Assembly (NCBI GenBank): GCA_029778535.1
Contig: JAKOQB010000057.1
Location: 86,506-150,505 of the forward strand
DNA from: Pseudomonadota bacterium
GTDB taxonomy: Bacteria; Pseudomonadota; Gammaproteobacteria; Burkholderiales; Burkholderiaceae_F
DNA length: 64,000 nt
Reading direction: 5' to 3'
Shown piece after piece: positions 28,384 through 36,549 of the stretch. Position 1 is the stretch's first letter, and every line of letters starts with the position of its first letter. The position numbers and the translations under genes are program-made. The notes under the pieces were generated by a model. It was given only the letters and a program-made list of their open reading frames with translations, did not search any database and was not told where the DNA came from.

Positions 28384-31377
28384 TCATGCGGCGCTCTGCG
28401 GCGCGGTCGTATCGATGACCGGCACGGTGACCAGGTTGCCGAGATCCTCCGGCAGAATCGTATGCGCGGTCTCGATCACCGTGGCGGTGCCGTTCATGCG
28501 GCGGCGCGTTTCCTCGATCACCGCCGCCGCGCCGCCGGTTTCGGCGCAACGGGCGAGCACCGCGAGACGGTCGGCCGGCAGCGGCGGGCTCAACAGATAG
28601 CCCTGCACCTTTTCGCAGCCCGCCGCACGCAGGAATTCGAGCTGCGCGGCGGTCTCGACGCCCTCGGCCACCACCTCCTTGCGCAGCGTGTGCGCCATGT
28701 TGATGATCGCCGCCGCGATCGTGGCGGCGTCCTTGTCGGTGGCGATGTCGGCGACGAACGACTTGTCGAGCTTCAGGATCGACGCCGGCAGCGTCTTCAG
28801 GTACGTGAACGACGAATAGCCGGTGCCGAAGTCGTCGATCGCCACCCGCGCGCCGGCGCGCTCGAGTGCGCGCAGCGCGGCGATCGCCACCTCGCCGCCG
28901 TCGAGAATCAGCGATTCGGTCACTTCGACCTCGAGGCTGTCGGGCGCCATCTGCGTGGCGACCATCGTGTAGTCGACGGTCGGCACGAACTCGGGCAGCC
29001 GCAGCTGCCGGCTCGACACGTTGACCGCCACGCGCGGGATGTTCACGCCTTCGGCGCGCCAGCGCCCGTGCTGGATGCAGGCCTCGCGCATCACCCACAC
29101 GCCGATCTTCTCGATCAGCCCCGTGTCTTCCGCCAGCTCGATGAAATGACCCGGCGTCAGCAGCCCGCGCTTCGGATGGCGCCAGCGCAGCAGCGCCTCG
29201 GCGCTGCACACGCGGCCGGTGCGCAGATCGATCTGCGGCTGGAAGAACAGCGCGAACTCGTTGCGCTCGAGCGCCTGCCGCAGCTCGCGGTCGAGCGTCA
29301 CGCGGCGATTCATCTCGACGTTCATGCTCTGGCGGAAGAACGCGAAACGGCCGCGGCCCTCCTCCTTGGCCTGGTACATCGCGGTGTCCGCCTTCTTCAG
29401 CAAGTCGGCGGCGTCGCGGCCGTCGTCCGGGTAGACCGAGATGCCGATGCTCGCGCCGGCGTACACCTTGTGCCCCTCGACCTCGAACGGCTTGGCCAGC
29501 TCCTTGACCAGCTTGCGCGCCACCGCCGCCGCGTCGGCCGGCGTGCCGAGATCGCGCAGCATCACGACGAACTCGTCGCCGCCGTGGCGGCCGACCTGGT
29601 CGGCGTCGCGCACGTTCTCGCGGATGCGCTCGGAGGTGCGTTTCAGCAGCGTGTCGCCGGCCGAGTGGCCGAGCGTGTCGTTGGTTTCCTTGAAGCGGTC
29701 CAGGTCGATGAACAGCACGCCGACGCGTTTCTTCGCCTCGTTCGCCTCGGCCAGCTCCTGATCGAGGATCGCCAGCAGCCGCTGGCGGTTCGGCAGCCCG
29801 GTCAGTCCGTCGAGGTGTGCCAGCACGTGCAGGCGGCGGTCGCGCTCCGCCGTCGCCAGCGCCACCGCGAGCCGGTCGGCGATATCGCGGATCAGCGAGC
29901 GGCGATGGTTCGCGAACTCGTCCGGGGCGCGCTGCCCCAGCACGATCAGGCCCCAGATGCGCTGGTTGCGTGCGATCGGCTGCACATACACCTTCATGCC
30001 GTCGCCGGGCTTCAGCGTCTGCAGGTACCCGTTCGGCAGCGGCGGCTTGTCGGTCCAGATGGCGCAGGTGGCGCGATCGGAAAACAGCCGCGGATCGGGG
30101 TTCCACGCGATCTCGCGCGCCGGCGCCAGTTCGCCGTCGTCGCCGCAGATGTAGATCCGCAGCTGCGCGGGGCTGGCCGGCTCCGACACGCCCAGGCTCA
30201 CGTAGTCGGCGCGCGTGATTTCCTTGAGCGTATCGATCGCCAGCTTGGCGACCTTGCCGGTGTCGGGCGAGGTGAGGATCGTCTTGTCGATCTCGGAGAG
30301 CGTGTGCAGCGCGCGGAAGTGCACGCCCAGACGCTCCGCCATTGCGTTGAAGGCGGAAGCCACGCGGCCGAACTCGTCGCGCGCGCTGACCTTGATGCGC
30401 ACGGAGAAGTTGCGGTCGGCGATGCTGCGCGCGCCCGCGAGCAGGCGGTCGAGCGGCACCAGGATGCTGCGCATCTGGCTCAGACTCAGCAGCAGCGCGA
30501 TCAGCGCCGCCAGCGCCGCGGCCAGGATCCCGAACAACCGGAACGAGCGCGTGGTCTGCTGCGCGAGCTGCTCGGAGCGGATCGCGGTGATCACCCACGA
30601 TTCGCCGTCAAACAGGTGCTCGATCGACAACTGCTGCGACGACGCCAGCATCGGTTCGTCCTTGCGCATCCACCGCACGTCGCGCGCCTCGTCGCTCTTG
30701 CCCAGGCCGAACAGCGGCGCGGCCCGCGTGGCGTTCGGGTCGGTGCAGAACAGACGGGCGATTTCCTGCGTGGCCACGCAGAAGTCGGTGAACATCGATA
30801 GCTGCGTGGGACCGCCCCACAGGAACGCCGGATCGACACTTGCCACCGCGAGCTGCTCGCGCTCGGCGTGGCTGATGCGGCGCGCGACCAGCACCGCCGC
30901 GTCGCCGCCGCTGCCGATCGCTACGACGCGGGCCTTGTCGGACCCGGTCGTCTGCGCCAGCGCGCGCAGAAGCGCCATATCCGGCAACGTGCCGCGTGAC
31001 CGCAGCACCGCGCCGGCGCGGTCGAGCACCGCGACGCTCTTGAACTCGCGGCCGACGCGCCGGCTGGCGGCGGAGACGTCCAGCGTCGATTCGTTCGCGC
31101 GCCATTCGGCGCTGCGCAGGATGTCGTCGACCCGCGACAGGCGCTCGAGCACCAGCGCGCCGTACGCCTGCACGGCTTGCGCGATCTCCGCGTCCTGCGA
31201 TGTCTTCAGCACATCGCCGATGCGAACGAACAGCGCCAGCCCCATCACCGACACCGGGAACAGCGCCGCCACCAGGAACATCGCGACCAGGCGCCGGCCG
31301 ACGTGACTGTCGACGAACAGCAGCTTCAGCGTCGAGATGCGCGCGCCGATCGCTGCGTCTTGATCCTGCTGAGCCAT
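28384..31377 (-). CDS. Membrane GGDEF-EAL protein with extracytoplasmic sensor (paralogue 2)
   Basis: About 997 aa from ATG 31377; the frame is open 14 codons further but MAQQDQDAAIG is the better start. Same order as paralogue 1: membrane segment, extracytoplasmic domain, membrane segment (about 280-303), HAMP, GAF-like domain, GGDEF (intact, about residue 597), EAL (AEALLRW about 727, IDDFGTGYSS, AEGVET). Long blocks of the cytosolic half are identical between the two paralogues, while the sensor halves differ, which suggests duplication with changed signal input. First gene of the minus-strand cluster. Confidence 0.9.
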   Translation of the reverse strand: MAQQDQDAAIGARISTLKLLFVDSHVGRRLVAMFLVAALFPVSVMGLALFVRIGDVLKTSQDAEIAQAVQAYGALVLERLSRVDDILRSAEWRANESTLDVSAASRRVGREFKSVAVLDRAGAVLRSRGTLPDMALLRALAQTTGSDKARVVAIGSGGDAAVLVARRISHAEREQLAVASVDPAFLWGGPTQLSMFTDFCVATQEIARLFCTDPNATRAAPLFGLGKSDEARDVRWMRKDEPMLASSQQLSIEHLFDGESWVITAIRSEQLAQQTTRSFRLFGILAAALAALIALLLSLSQMRSILVPLDRLLAGARSIADRNFSVRIKVSARDEFGRVASAFNAMAERLGVHFRALHTLSEIDKTILTSPDTGKVAKLAIDTLKEITRADYVSLGVSEPASPAQLRIYICGDDGELAPAREIAWNPDPRLFSDRATCAIWTDKPPLPNGYLQTLKPGDGMKVYVQPIARNQRIWGLIVLGQRAPDEFANHRRSLIRDIADRLAVALATAERDRRLHVLAHLDGLTGLPNRQRLLAILDQELAEANEAKKRVGVLFIDLDRFKETNDTLGHSAGDTLLKRTSERIRENVRDADQVGRHGGDEFVVMLRDLGTPADAAAVARKLVKELAKPFEVEGHKVYAGASIGISVYPDDGRDAADLLKKADTAMYQAKEEGRGRFAFFRQSMNVEMNRRVTLDRELRQALERNEFALFFQPQIDLRTGRVCSAEALLRWRHPKRGLLTPGHFIELAEDTGLIEKIGVWVMREACIQHGRWRAEGVNIPRVAVNVSSRQLRLPEFVPTVDYTMVATQMAPDSLEVEVTESLILDGGEVAIAALRALERAGARVAIDDFGTGYSSFTYLKTLPASILKLDKSFVADIATDKDAATIAAAIINMAHTLRKEVVAEGVETAAQLEFLRAAGCEKVQGYLLSPPLPADRLAVLARCAETGGAAAVIEETRRRMNGTATVIETAHTILPEDLGNLVTVPVIDTTAPQSAA

Positions 31378-31520
31378 GGTCGCTGGGTCTTCGGGGGAAC
31401 GCGCATAGGCGTCGGGCAATGATGGCCAACGTCGACGGAAGTCAGTACTAGCCTAACGGCTGAGTCCTGCTGCCGACAGCTTCGATTGAGGTAATGCGTC
31501 CGCTGGAATGCACCGTTGCT

Positions 31521-31537
31521 CGGATCGCATTCATCCG
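31521..31537 (-). promoter_or_regulatory. CGGAT-N7-ATCCG palindrome upstream of GGDEF-EAL paralogue 2
   Basis: Same arms and spacing as the palindrome at 27229-27245, and about the same distance (about 150 bp) from the start codon. Lies in the gap between paralogue 2 and the lipoprotein gene that converges from 31589. Confidence 0.35.
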
Positions 31538-31588
31538 TTCGGACGAGAATGCACAGACGTCGTCCGCGCGCCGCCCGTTGCGCGCGGA

Positions 31589-32578
31589 TCAGCGCGGCGC
31601 GAAATCGAAAACGTCGGGCGAATCCGGATCGACGCGCACGCGGATCCAGCGGATGCGCGGGCTGCCGAACGTCTGCACGCGGACGAGCTTGCGTGCCTGC
31701 GCGAGCGGACGGTCGATGATCAGTTCGTGGAAATCGCCGTGCGCGAGCACGACCGGCCGGCCGAATGCCACGGCGCGCTCGCGCAGCCGCTCGAGCAGCG
31801 GCTCGAACGGCGCGCGCTGCGGATGCGTCGGCGGCAGATCGAAGCGCGGGTTGGCCTGCATCAGCAGGAACACGCCGGCGGCATCGAGTGCATGCGCGCG
31901 CTCGAACGCGCGGTCGATCCATTGCAGCGCCGCCGCGGTGCGCTGCTGCACCTCGCGCAGGCGGTCGGTGCGCGGCTGCGCGCGCGAGTCGGCGGCGTCG
32001 ATCCCGCTCCACGGTTCGAGGTCGTTGCCGCTGCCGACCACATGCAGCGTGGCGAACACCACGCGCGCGCGCAAGAACAGCACGTTCTCCACGTACGCGC
32101 CGAACCCCGGCTGCGCGCCCTGCGTCTCGACCGCGAACGGCTGCTGCCCGCCCGTGCGGCCCGGATCGCGGAAGAACAGCGTGCGCAGGAACGCCAGCCG
32201 CTCGAGCGGATTGAAGCGCCCCGCCGCGCGCCGATGGCAGTCGGTCCACTCGTTGTCGCCCGGCGTGTAGACGAGGGCGGTGCGGATGCGCTGCAGTTGC
32301 GCGTGGCGCGCGCGCAGCAGGTCGTCGCTGCACGGCTCTGCCCCGCCCTTGAGGTCCCCCGCATGCAGCACGAACTGAACGCCGGCATCGGCGTTGATCG
32401 CGTCGATCAATGTGTCGAGCGCTTCGGCTTCGCGCGCGCCGTACGGCATGTCGCCGATCAGCGCGAAGGCGGTGCCGGCGCCTGGCACGCCGCCCGGCGG
32501 CGCATGCGCGCAGCCGGCCAGCGCGGCCGCGAGCAGTGCGACCACCGCGCGCGTCAGGCGATCAAGCGGCGGATTCAA
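31589..32578 (-). CDS. Calcineurin-like metallophosphatase lipoprotein
   Basis: 329 aa from a TTG at 32578; the frame stays open to 32680, but that would overlap the divergent gene start, and the TTG gives a compact signal peptide with lipobox LAGC (Cys23). Phosphatase-like metal-binding blocks are ALIGDMPYG (about 34-42), LHAGDLKGG (about 67-75) and YTPGDNEWTD (about 100-109), then LAHGDFHEL further on, the usual D-x-H / GD-x-x / GDNxx / GHxH arrangement in degenerate form. Likely an exported phosphoesterase anchored to a membrane; substrate unknown. The start codon is uncertain. Confidence 0.65.
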   Translation of the reverse strand: MNPPLDRLTRAVVALLAAALAGCAHAPPGGVPGAGTAFALIGDMPYGAREAEALDTLIDAINADAGVQFVLHAGDLKGGAEPCSDDLLRARHAQLQRIRTALVYTPGDNEWTDCHRRAAGRFNPLERLAFLRTLFFRDPGRTGGQQPFAVETQGAQPGFGAYVENVLFLRARVVFATLHVVGSGNDLEPWSGIDAADSRAQPRTDRLREVQQRTAAALQWIDRAFERAHALDAAGVFLLMQANPRFDLPPTHPQRAPFEPLLERLRERAVAFGRPVVLAHGDFHELIIDRPLAQARKLVRVQTFGSPRIRWIRVRVDPDSPDVFDFAPR

Positions 32579-32669
32579 CGGCGTGCAAGGACCGATCGGG
32601 AGCGCGCGATCATAGCGACGCGGCCGCTGCCGTAGACTGGCCGCGCCTGCCCTGCCCGCGAGAATCGCC

Positions 32670-33680
32670 ATGACCGTCAATCACCAGATCCGGCTCGCCG
32701 CGCGTCCGGTCGGACCGCCGAAACGCAGCGACTGGAACTTCACCGAGGAAGCCGTGCGCGCGCCCGGCGCCGGCGAATTCCTGGTCCGGGTGCAGTACAT
32801 CTCGCTCGACCCGGCGATGCGCGGCTGGATGAACGAGGGCCGCTCGTACATCGCGCCGGTGGCACTCGGCGACGTGATGCGCGCCGGCGCGGCGGGCCGC
32901 GTGATCGAGTCGAATCATCCGCAGTTCGCGGTCGGCGACTTTGTGACCGGCGGCTTCGGCGTGCAGGAATACGCGCTGTCCGACGGCAAGGACGTGGTGC
33001 GCGTCGATCCGACGGTCGCACCGTTGCCGGTATACCTCGGCGCGCTCGGCATGCCGGGAATGACCGCGTACTTCGGCCTGCTCGAGGTCGGCAAGCCGCA
33101 GCCGGGCCAGACCGTCGTCGTGTCGGCGGCGGCCGGTGCGGTGGGGACCGTGGTCGGGCAGATCGCGAAGATCAAGGGCTGCCGCGCGGTCGGCATCGCG
33201 GGCGGCGCGGACAAGTGCCGCTGGATCGTCGACGAGTTGGGCTTCGACGCGGCGATCGACTACAAGCACGGGAACATCGGCGCGGCGCTGAAGCAACATT
33301 GTCCGAACGGCATCGATGTGTACTTCGACAACGTCGGCGGCGACATCCTCGACGCCGCGCTGGCGCGGCTGGCGCGCGGGGCACGCGTGGTGATCTGCGG
33401 CGCGATCTCCCAGTACAACGCCACGGCGCCGATCAAGGGGCCGAGCAATTACCTGTCGCTGCTGGTCAATCGCGCGTCGATGACCGGCATGGTCGTGTTC
33501 GACTACGCGGACCGCTATGCCGTCGCCGCGCGCGAGATGGCGGGCTGGATGGCGCAGGGGCGACTCAAAGCCCGCACCGACGTGGCGGAGGGGCTCGCGA
33601 ACTTCCCGGAAGCGCTGCTCAGGCTCTTCCGCGGCGAGAACACCGGCAAGCTGGTGCTGAAGATCGCCGACCTCGCCTGA
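32670..33680 (+). CDS. NADP-dependent oxidoreductase, LTB4DH/CurA-like MDR family
   Basis: 336 aa, zinc-free medium-chain reductase. N-terminal GroES-like domain with YISLDPAMRGWMNE, then the cofactor domain with TVVVSAAAGAVGTVVGQIAK (AxxGxVG) near 148-167 and later VDVYFDNVGG-like DVYFDNVGGDILDA. These match the prostaglandin reductase/curcumin reductase (CurA) subgroup, which reduces alpha,beta-unsaturated ketones with NADPH. It is divergent from the phosphatase-like lipoprotein. Substrate unknown. Confidence 0.87.
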   Translation: MTVNHQIRLAARPVGPPKRSDWNFTEEAVRAPGAGEFLVRVQYISLDPAMRGWMNEGRSYIAPVALGDVMRAGAAGRVIESNHPQFAVGDFVTGGFGVQEYALSDGKDVVRVDPTVAPLPVYLGALGMPGMTAYFGLLEVGKPQPGQTVVVSAAAGAVGTVVGQIAKIKGCRAVGIAGGADKCRWIVDELGFDAAIDYKHGNIGAALKQHCPNGIDVYFDNVGGDILDAALARLARGARVVICGAISQYNATAPIKGPSNYLSLLVNRASMTGMVVFDYADRYAVAAREMAGWMAQGRLKARTDVAEGLANFPEALLRLFRGENTGKLVLKIADLA

Positions 33681-33682
33681 CC

Positions 33683-33701
33683 GGTTCAATTCCCTTGAAC
33701 C
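33683..33701. promoter_or_regulatory. Inverted repeat over the -35 of the sigma-factor promoter
   Basis: GGTTCAA-TTCCC-TTGAACC, a perfect 7-bp inverted repeat whose right arm is the -35 element of the ECF-type promoter at 33695. It could be an operator or simply a hairpin. The left arm on the minus strand has no matching -10. Confidence 0.4.
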
Positions 33702-33724
33702 TTTCCGCGCCGGCCTGAAACACA
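33695..33724 (+). promoter_or_regulatory. ECF-type promoter of the sigma-factor operon
   Basis: TTGAACC (33695-33701), 16-bp spacer, AAACACA (33718-33724). Same two boxes and spacing as at 36002, 37587, 40569, 46456, 51801 and 62265. Being upstream of the sigma gene itself it implies autoregulation. The leader to the ATG at 33843 would be about 110 nt. Confidence 0.6.
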
Positions 33725-33842
33725 GGGTCGAGTGATGGCGCGAGGTCCCGTACCCGCGGCCGGTCCGGTCGCGCCCCTTGGCGCTCCGCTTCCGCAGGTG
33801 CACGCTATAGGCTTTTCGCATGCCAGCGGCGGACGGACAACA

Positions 33843-34442
33843 ATGGACAACGACCGGGTAAGGCAGCTGCTCGTGCGGATCGGCAAGCAGGACCAGGCCG
33901 CATTCGAAGAGCTTTACAAGGCGTTCAGCCGCAGGGTCTATGCCTATGCGCTGAACATGCTGAAGGATCATGTGAGGGCAGAGGAAGTCCTGGTGGACAC
34001 GATGCACCAGATCTGGCGCAACCCGGCGCAGTTTCGCGGCGACTCGCAGTTCAGCACCTGGCTGATCGGCATCGCGCGCAACAAGGCGCTGATGGTTTTC
34101 CGCGGCCAGCGCCCCGACGAGGACCACGCCGACCTCGACGACATCGCGGAGACCGAGGCGGCCGACGACGCCGAGGAAGGCTTCGCGCAGCTCGCGCAGC
34201 GGCAGCGCGCCGACGGCGTGCGGCACTGCATGGACAAGCTGTCCGACGAACATCGCGAATGCATGCACCTCGTGTTCTACGAGGGCTATTCGCTGGCCGA
34301 GGTCGCCGCCGTGCAGCGCTGCCCGGAGAACACGGTCAAGACGCGCCTGTTTCACGCCCGACAGAAGATCAGGAACTGCCTGCGCCTGCTGCTCGAACGC
34401 GAGGGCGCGGATTTGCGGCTGGCGCCGCGCGGAGAAGGATGA
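33843..34442 (+). CDS. ECF-type RNA polymerase sigma factor
   Basis: 199 aa from ATG 33843; the frame is open upstream to 33732, but that part is not sigma-like. Region 2 spans about 14-80 (QAAFEELYKAFSRRVYAYAL, DTMHQIWRN, STWLIGIARNKAL) and region 4 about 125-180 (CMDKLSDEHRECMHLVFYEGYSLAEVA and NTVKTRLFHARQKIRNCL). Region 3 is absent, which defines the extracytoplasmic-function group. The stop overlaps the anti-sigma start. The repeated TTGAACC-N16-AACNCA promoter lies before this operon and before the T3SS units, so it is the best candidate for the T3SS sigma factor, in the role HrpL plays in Pseudomonas syringae. Confidence 0.9.
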   Translation: MDNDRVRQLLVRIGKQDQAAFEELYKAFSRRVYAYALNMLKDHVRAEEVLVDTMHQIWRNPAQFRGDSQFSTWLIGIARNKALMVFRGQRPDEDHADLDDIAETEAADDAEEGFAQLAQRQRADGVRHCMDKLSDEHRECMHLVFYEGYSLAEVAAVQRCPENTVKTRLFHARQKIRNCLRLLLEREGADLRLAPRGEG

Positions 34443-35083
34443 TGGACAAGCGTTTCAACGAGCTTCTGCCCTGGTACGTCAACGGCACGTTGAGTGCCGA
34501 GGACCGCGCCTGGGTCGACCGCTATGTGGCCGAGCACCCCGACGCGCGCGCGGAACTGGAATGGCACCGCTCGCTGAAGGCGAAGATCCACGAGAGCGCG
34601 CCGCAGGTGCCGGCGACCATCGGGCTGGCGAAGACGATGCTGCTGATCCGCGGCGACCGGCCGACGCTGGCCGAGCGGATCATGGGATTGCTCGGCGGCA
34701 TCGGCGGCGGGCCGGCCGCGGCGTTCAGCCTGCGCCCGGCAATGGCGCTCGGAATGCTCGCGGTCATCGTGGTGCAGGGCGGCGTGATCTTCAACATGAT
34801 GCGGCAGGCCGACGAAAGCGAGATGCAGATCCGCGCGCTGAGAGCCGTGCAGGTCGACGAAGGACCGCTGCTGAAGGTCAGCTTCGCGCCGGACGCCAAG
34901 GAAGAAGACATCCGCCTGCTGCTCGTGTCGGTCGAGGGCACGCTGGCCGGCGGGCCGGGACAGCTCGGCGACTACTACGTCCGTGTTCCCGCCGGCAAGG
35001 AGCAGCAGTTCGCGGATCGGCTGAAGGCCAGCAAGATCGTGCAGTCGGTCGCGCTCGCGCCGGGTTTGCCACCGAAGGACTAA
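34439..35083 (+). CDS. Membrane-anchored anti-sigma factor
   Basis: 214 aa; two adjacent ATG codons (34439 and 34442) overlap the sigma stop. The N-terminal cytosolic part (FNELLPWYVNGTLSAEDRAWVDRYVAEHP, given here as one motif in two blocks: FNELLPWYVNGTL and SAEDRAWVDRYVAEHP) is the anti-sigma helical domain but lacks the HxxxCxxC zinc site of ZAS proteins. One membrane segment lies at about 100-122 (ALGMLAVIVVQGGVIFNMM). The periplasmic C-terminus (about 125-213) has VSFAPDAKEEDIRLLLVSVEG and ends with YYVRVPAGKE.. strands. It presumably binds the sigma factor until a periplasmic signal releases it. Confidence 0.8.
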   Translation: MMDKRFNELLPWYVNGTLSAEDRAWVDRYVAEHPDARAELEWHRSLKAKIHESAPQVPATIGLAKTMLLIRGDRPTLAERIMGLLGGIGGGPAAAFSLRPAMALGMLAVIVVQGGVIFNMMRQADESEMQIRALRAVQVDEGPLLKVSFAPDAKEEDIRLLLVSVEGTLAGGPGQLGDYYVRVPAGKEQQFADRLKASKIVQSVALAPGLPPKD

Positions 35084-35093
35084 GGAGGCGCGC

Positions 35094-35960
35094 ATGAACC
35101 CGCGTCCAGCTTCGTTCCAATTTGAGTCCCGCCGGCGCGCGCTGCTGCGCCTGGCAGCGTCCGCCTGCGCGGCGGCGATGGTGCCGCGCGCGCCGGCACT
35201 GGCGCAAAGCGGCGCCGCGCCGGGCGAGCAGAAGATCGCGCTCGTGATCGGCAACGGCGCCTACAAGATCGGCGCGCTGAAGAACCCCGTGGCCGACGCT
35301 TCCGCCGTGGCCGCCAGCCTCAAACAAATGGGCTTCGCGGTCACCTTGCGCGAGAACACGACGCTGCGCGAGCTGATTGAATCGCTGCGCGAGTTCTCGC
35401 AGCGCGCCGCCAAGGCCGCGGTGCGCGTGCTGTTCTACGCCGGCCACGGCGTGCAGGCGAAGGGCCGCAACTACCTGCTGCCGGTCGACGCCGACATCCA
35501 GAGCGAGGACGAGATCGCCGCGCGCAGCGCCGACGTAAACGAATTCGTCGATCGCCTCGGCACGATCCAGCGCGGCATCAACATCGTGATTCTCGACGCC
35601 TGCCGGGTGAACCCCTTCGCGGGCGGCGTGATCGTCGGCCCGGACGGCCGGCGGCTGAAGTTCCGCGGCGCCACGCCATCGGGGCTGGCCAAGCTCGACG
35701 CACCGCTCGGCACGCTGGTCGCCTTCTCGACCGCACCGGGCGGCGTGGCGCTCGACGGGCCGAGCGGCAAGCACAGCATCTACACCAAGTACCTGCTCGA
35801 CTACCTGGCCACGCCCGGCATGCCGATCGAGCAGTTGTTCAAGAAGGTCCGCATCGCGGTGGCGGAGGAAACGCAGCGCATCCAGGTGCCGTGGGAATCC
35901 TCCAGTCTGACGGTCGACTTCTGCTTCCGCAGCGATCAGCGCGGGAGCTGCAGCTTCTGA
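35094..35960 (+). CDS. Exported caspase-like (peptidase C14) protein
   Basis: 288 aa. An N-terminal SRRRALLRLAASACAAA sequence with adjacent arginines and AQS cleavage looks like a Tat or Sec signal peptide. The caspase domain begins with KIALVIGNGAYKIGALKNPVADA (block one: KIALVIGNGAYK) and carries the catalytic dyad His118 (YAGHG) and Cys170 (DACRVNPF). Both residues are present, so proteolytic activity is plausible. It follows the anti-sigma gene by 10 bp with an AAGGAG site, so it may be the protease that processes the anti-sigma factor or an output of the circuit; neither is shown. Confidence 0.85.
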   Translation: MNPRPASFQFESRRRALLRLAASACAAAMVPRAPALAQSGAAPGEQKIALVIGNGAYKIGALKNPVADASAVAASLKQMGFAVTLRENTTLRELIESLREFSQRAAKAAVRVLFYAGHGVQAKGRNYLLPVDADIQSEDEIAARSADVNEFVDRLGTIQRGINIVILDACRVNPFAGGVIVGPDGRRLKFRGATPSGLAKLDAPLGTLVAFSTAPGGVALDGPSGKHSIYTKYLLDYLATPGMPIEQLFKKVRIAVAEETQRIQVPWESSSLTVDFCFRSDQRGSCSF

Positions 35961-36001
35961 GCCGGTCGCACCGCACGTCGACGCGCCGCCCGGCGCCCGC
36001 C

Positions 36002-36031
36002 TTGAACCGAATGGGCAAGGGCGGAAACGCA
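36002..36031 (+). promoter_or_regulatory. ECF-type promoter of the small secreted protein
   Basis: TTGAACC (36002-36008), 16-bp spacer, AAACGCA (36025-36031). It matches the motif found before the T3SS units. The predicted start of transcription is about 13 bp before the ATG at 36051, just upstream of the AGGAGG ribosome binding site at 36037-36042. Confidence 0.55.
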
Positions 36032-36050
36032 GGACCAGGAGGGCATGCAC

Positions 36051-36545
36051 ATGCTGAACCTGGTCCGGGCACTGCTGGCAATGGCACTGGCGGCGAGCGC
36101 CGCCGCCACGCACGCGCGCAATCCCGGCGACGCCGGTGATGCGCTTGACCTCACCACGCCGCGCTTCTTCGTCACCATCGTTCCGCACCGGGCGGATATC
36201 GATTCGTTGCCGGGCTTCAGCGAAAGCCCCGCTCCCATTCCGACGCTGAAATTCACGGCGCCGCGCCGCGGCCGGCTCGAATTCGCGGTTCAGCAGCGCG
36301 ACGTGTTCGCCGCCGGCGATCAGCTGCAACTGCGGCTCGCTTCGGACGCGCACGTGGTCGCGCAACTGCTTTCCGGCGGCCGGTTCTCCGGCGCTGAGGA
36401 AGAGGGCATGCTCGCCATGCTTGGCGTGGCGTCGCGGCTGCGGCTGTCGTACAGCAACGGCCCGTGGTCGCTGTCGCTGGGCGCCACGCGCAAGCTTGGC
36501 AACGGCGAATTCGCAGCGCGCATTTCGTACGCGGTGCGGTTCTGA
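36051..36545 (+). CDS. Small secreted protein, unknown function
   Basis: 164 aa from ATG 36051; the ATG at 36045 is too close to the AGGAGG site at 36037-36042. A signal peptide (LVRALLAMALAASAAATHA) is followed by a mature domain of beta-strand character: FFVTIVPHRADIDS, KFTAPRRGRLEFAVQQRD, LRLSYSNGPWSLSLGATRK, ending with ARISYAVRF whose terminal Phe resembles outer-membrane beta-barrel proteins. No family recognised. Its promoter carries the ECF motif, so it probably belongs to the regulon of the upstream sigma factor. Confidence 0.6.
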   Translation: MLNLVRALLAMALAASAAATHARNPGDAGDALDLTTPRFFVTIVPHRADIDSLPGFSESPAPIPTLKFTAPRRGRLEFAVQQRDVFAAGDQLQLRLASDAHVVAQLLSGGRFSGAEEEGMLAMLGVASRLRLSYSNGPWSLSLGATRKLGNGEFAARISYAVRF

Positions 36546-36549
36546 CGCG

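Noticed and set aside
33732..33842. An N-terminal extension of the sigma factor from 33732 or 33735
   Set aside because: The extra 36 residues are Pro/Gly/Ala-rich and not sigma-like, and the predicted transcript would start on top of those codons.
33843..34442. Calling the sigma factor HrpL
   Set aside because: The promoter motif resembles the hrp box, but HrpL-type sigma factors have no anti-sigma partner; orthology cannot be claimed from the sequence alone.
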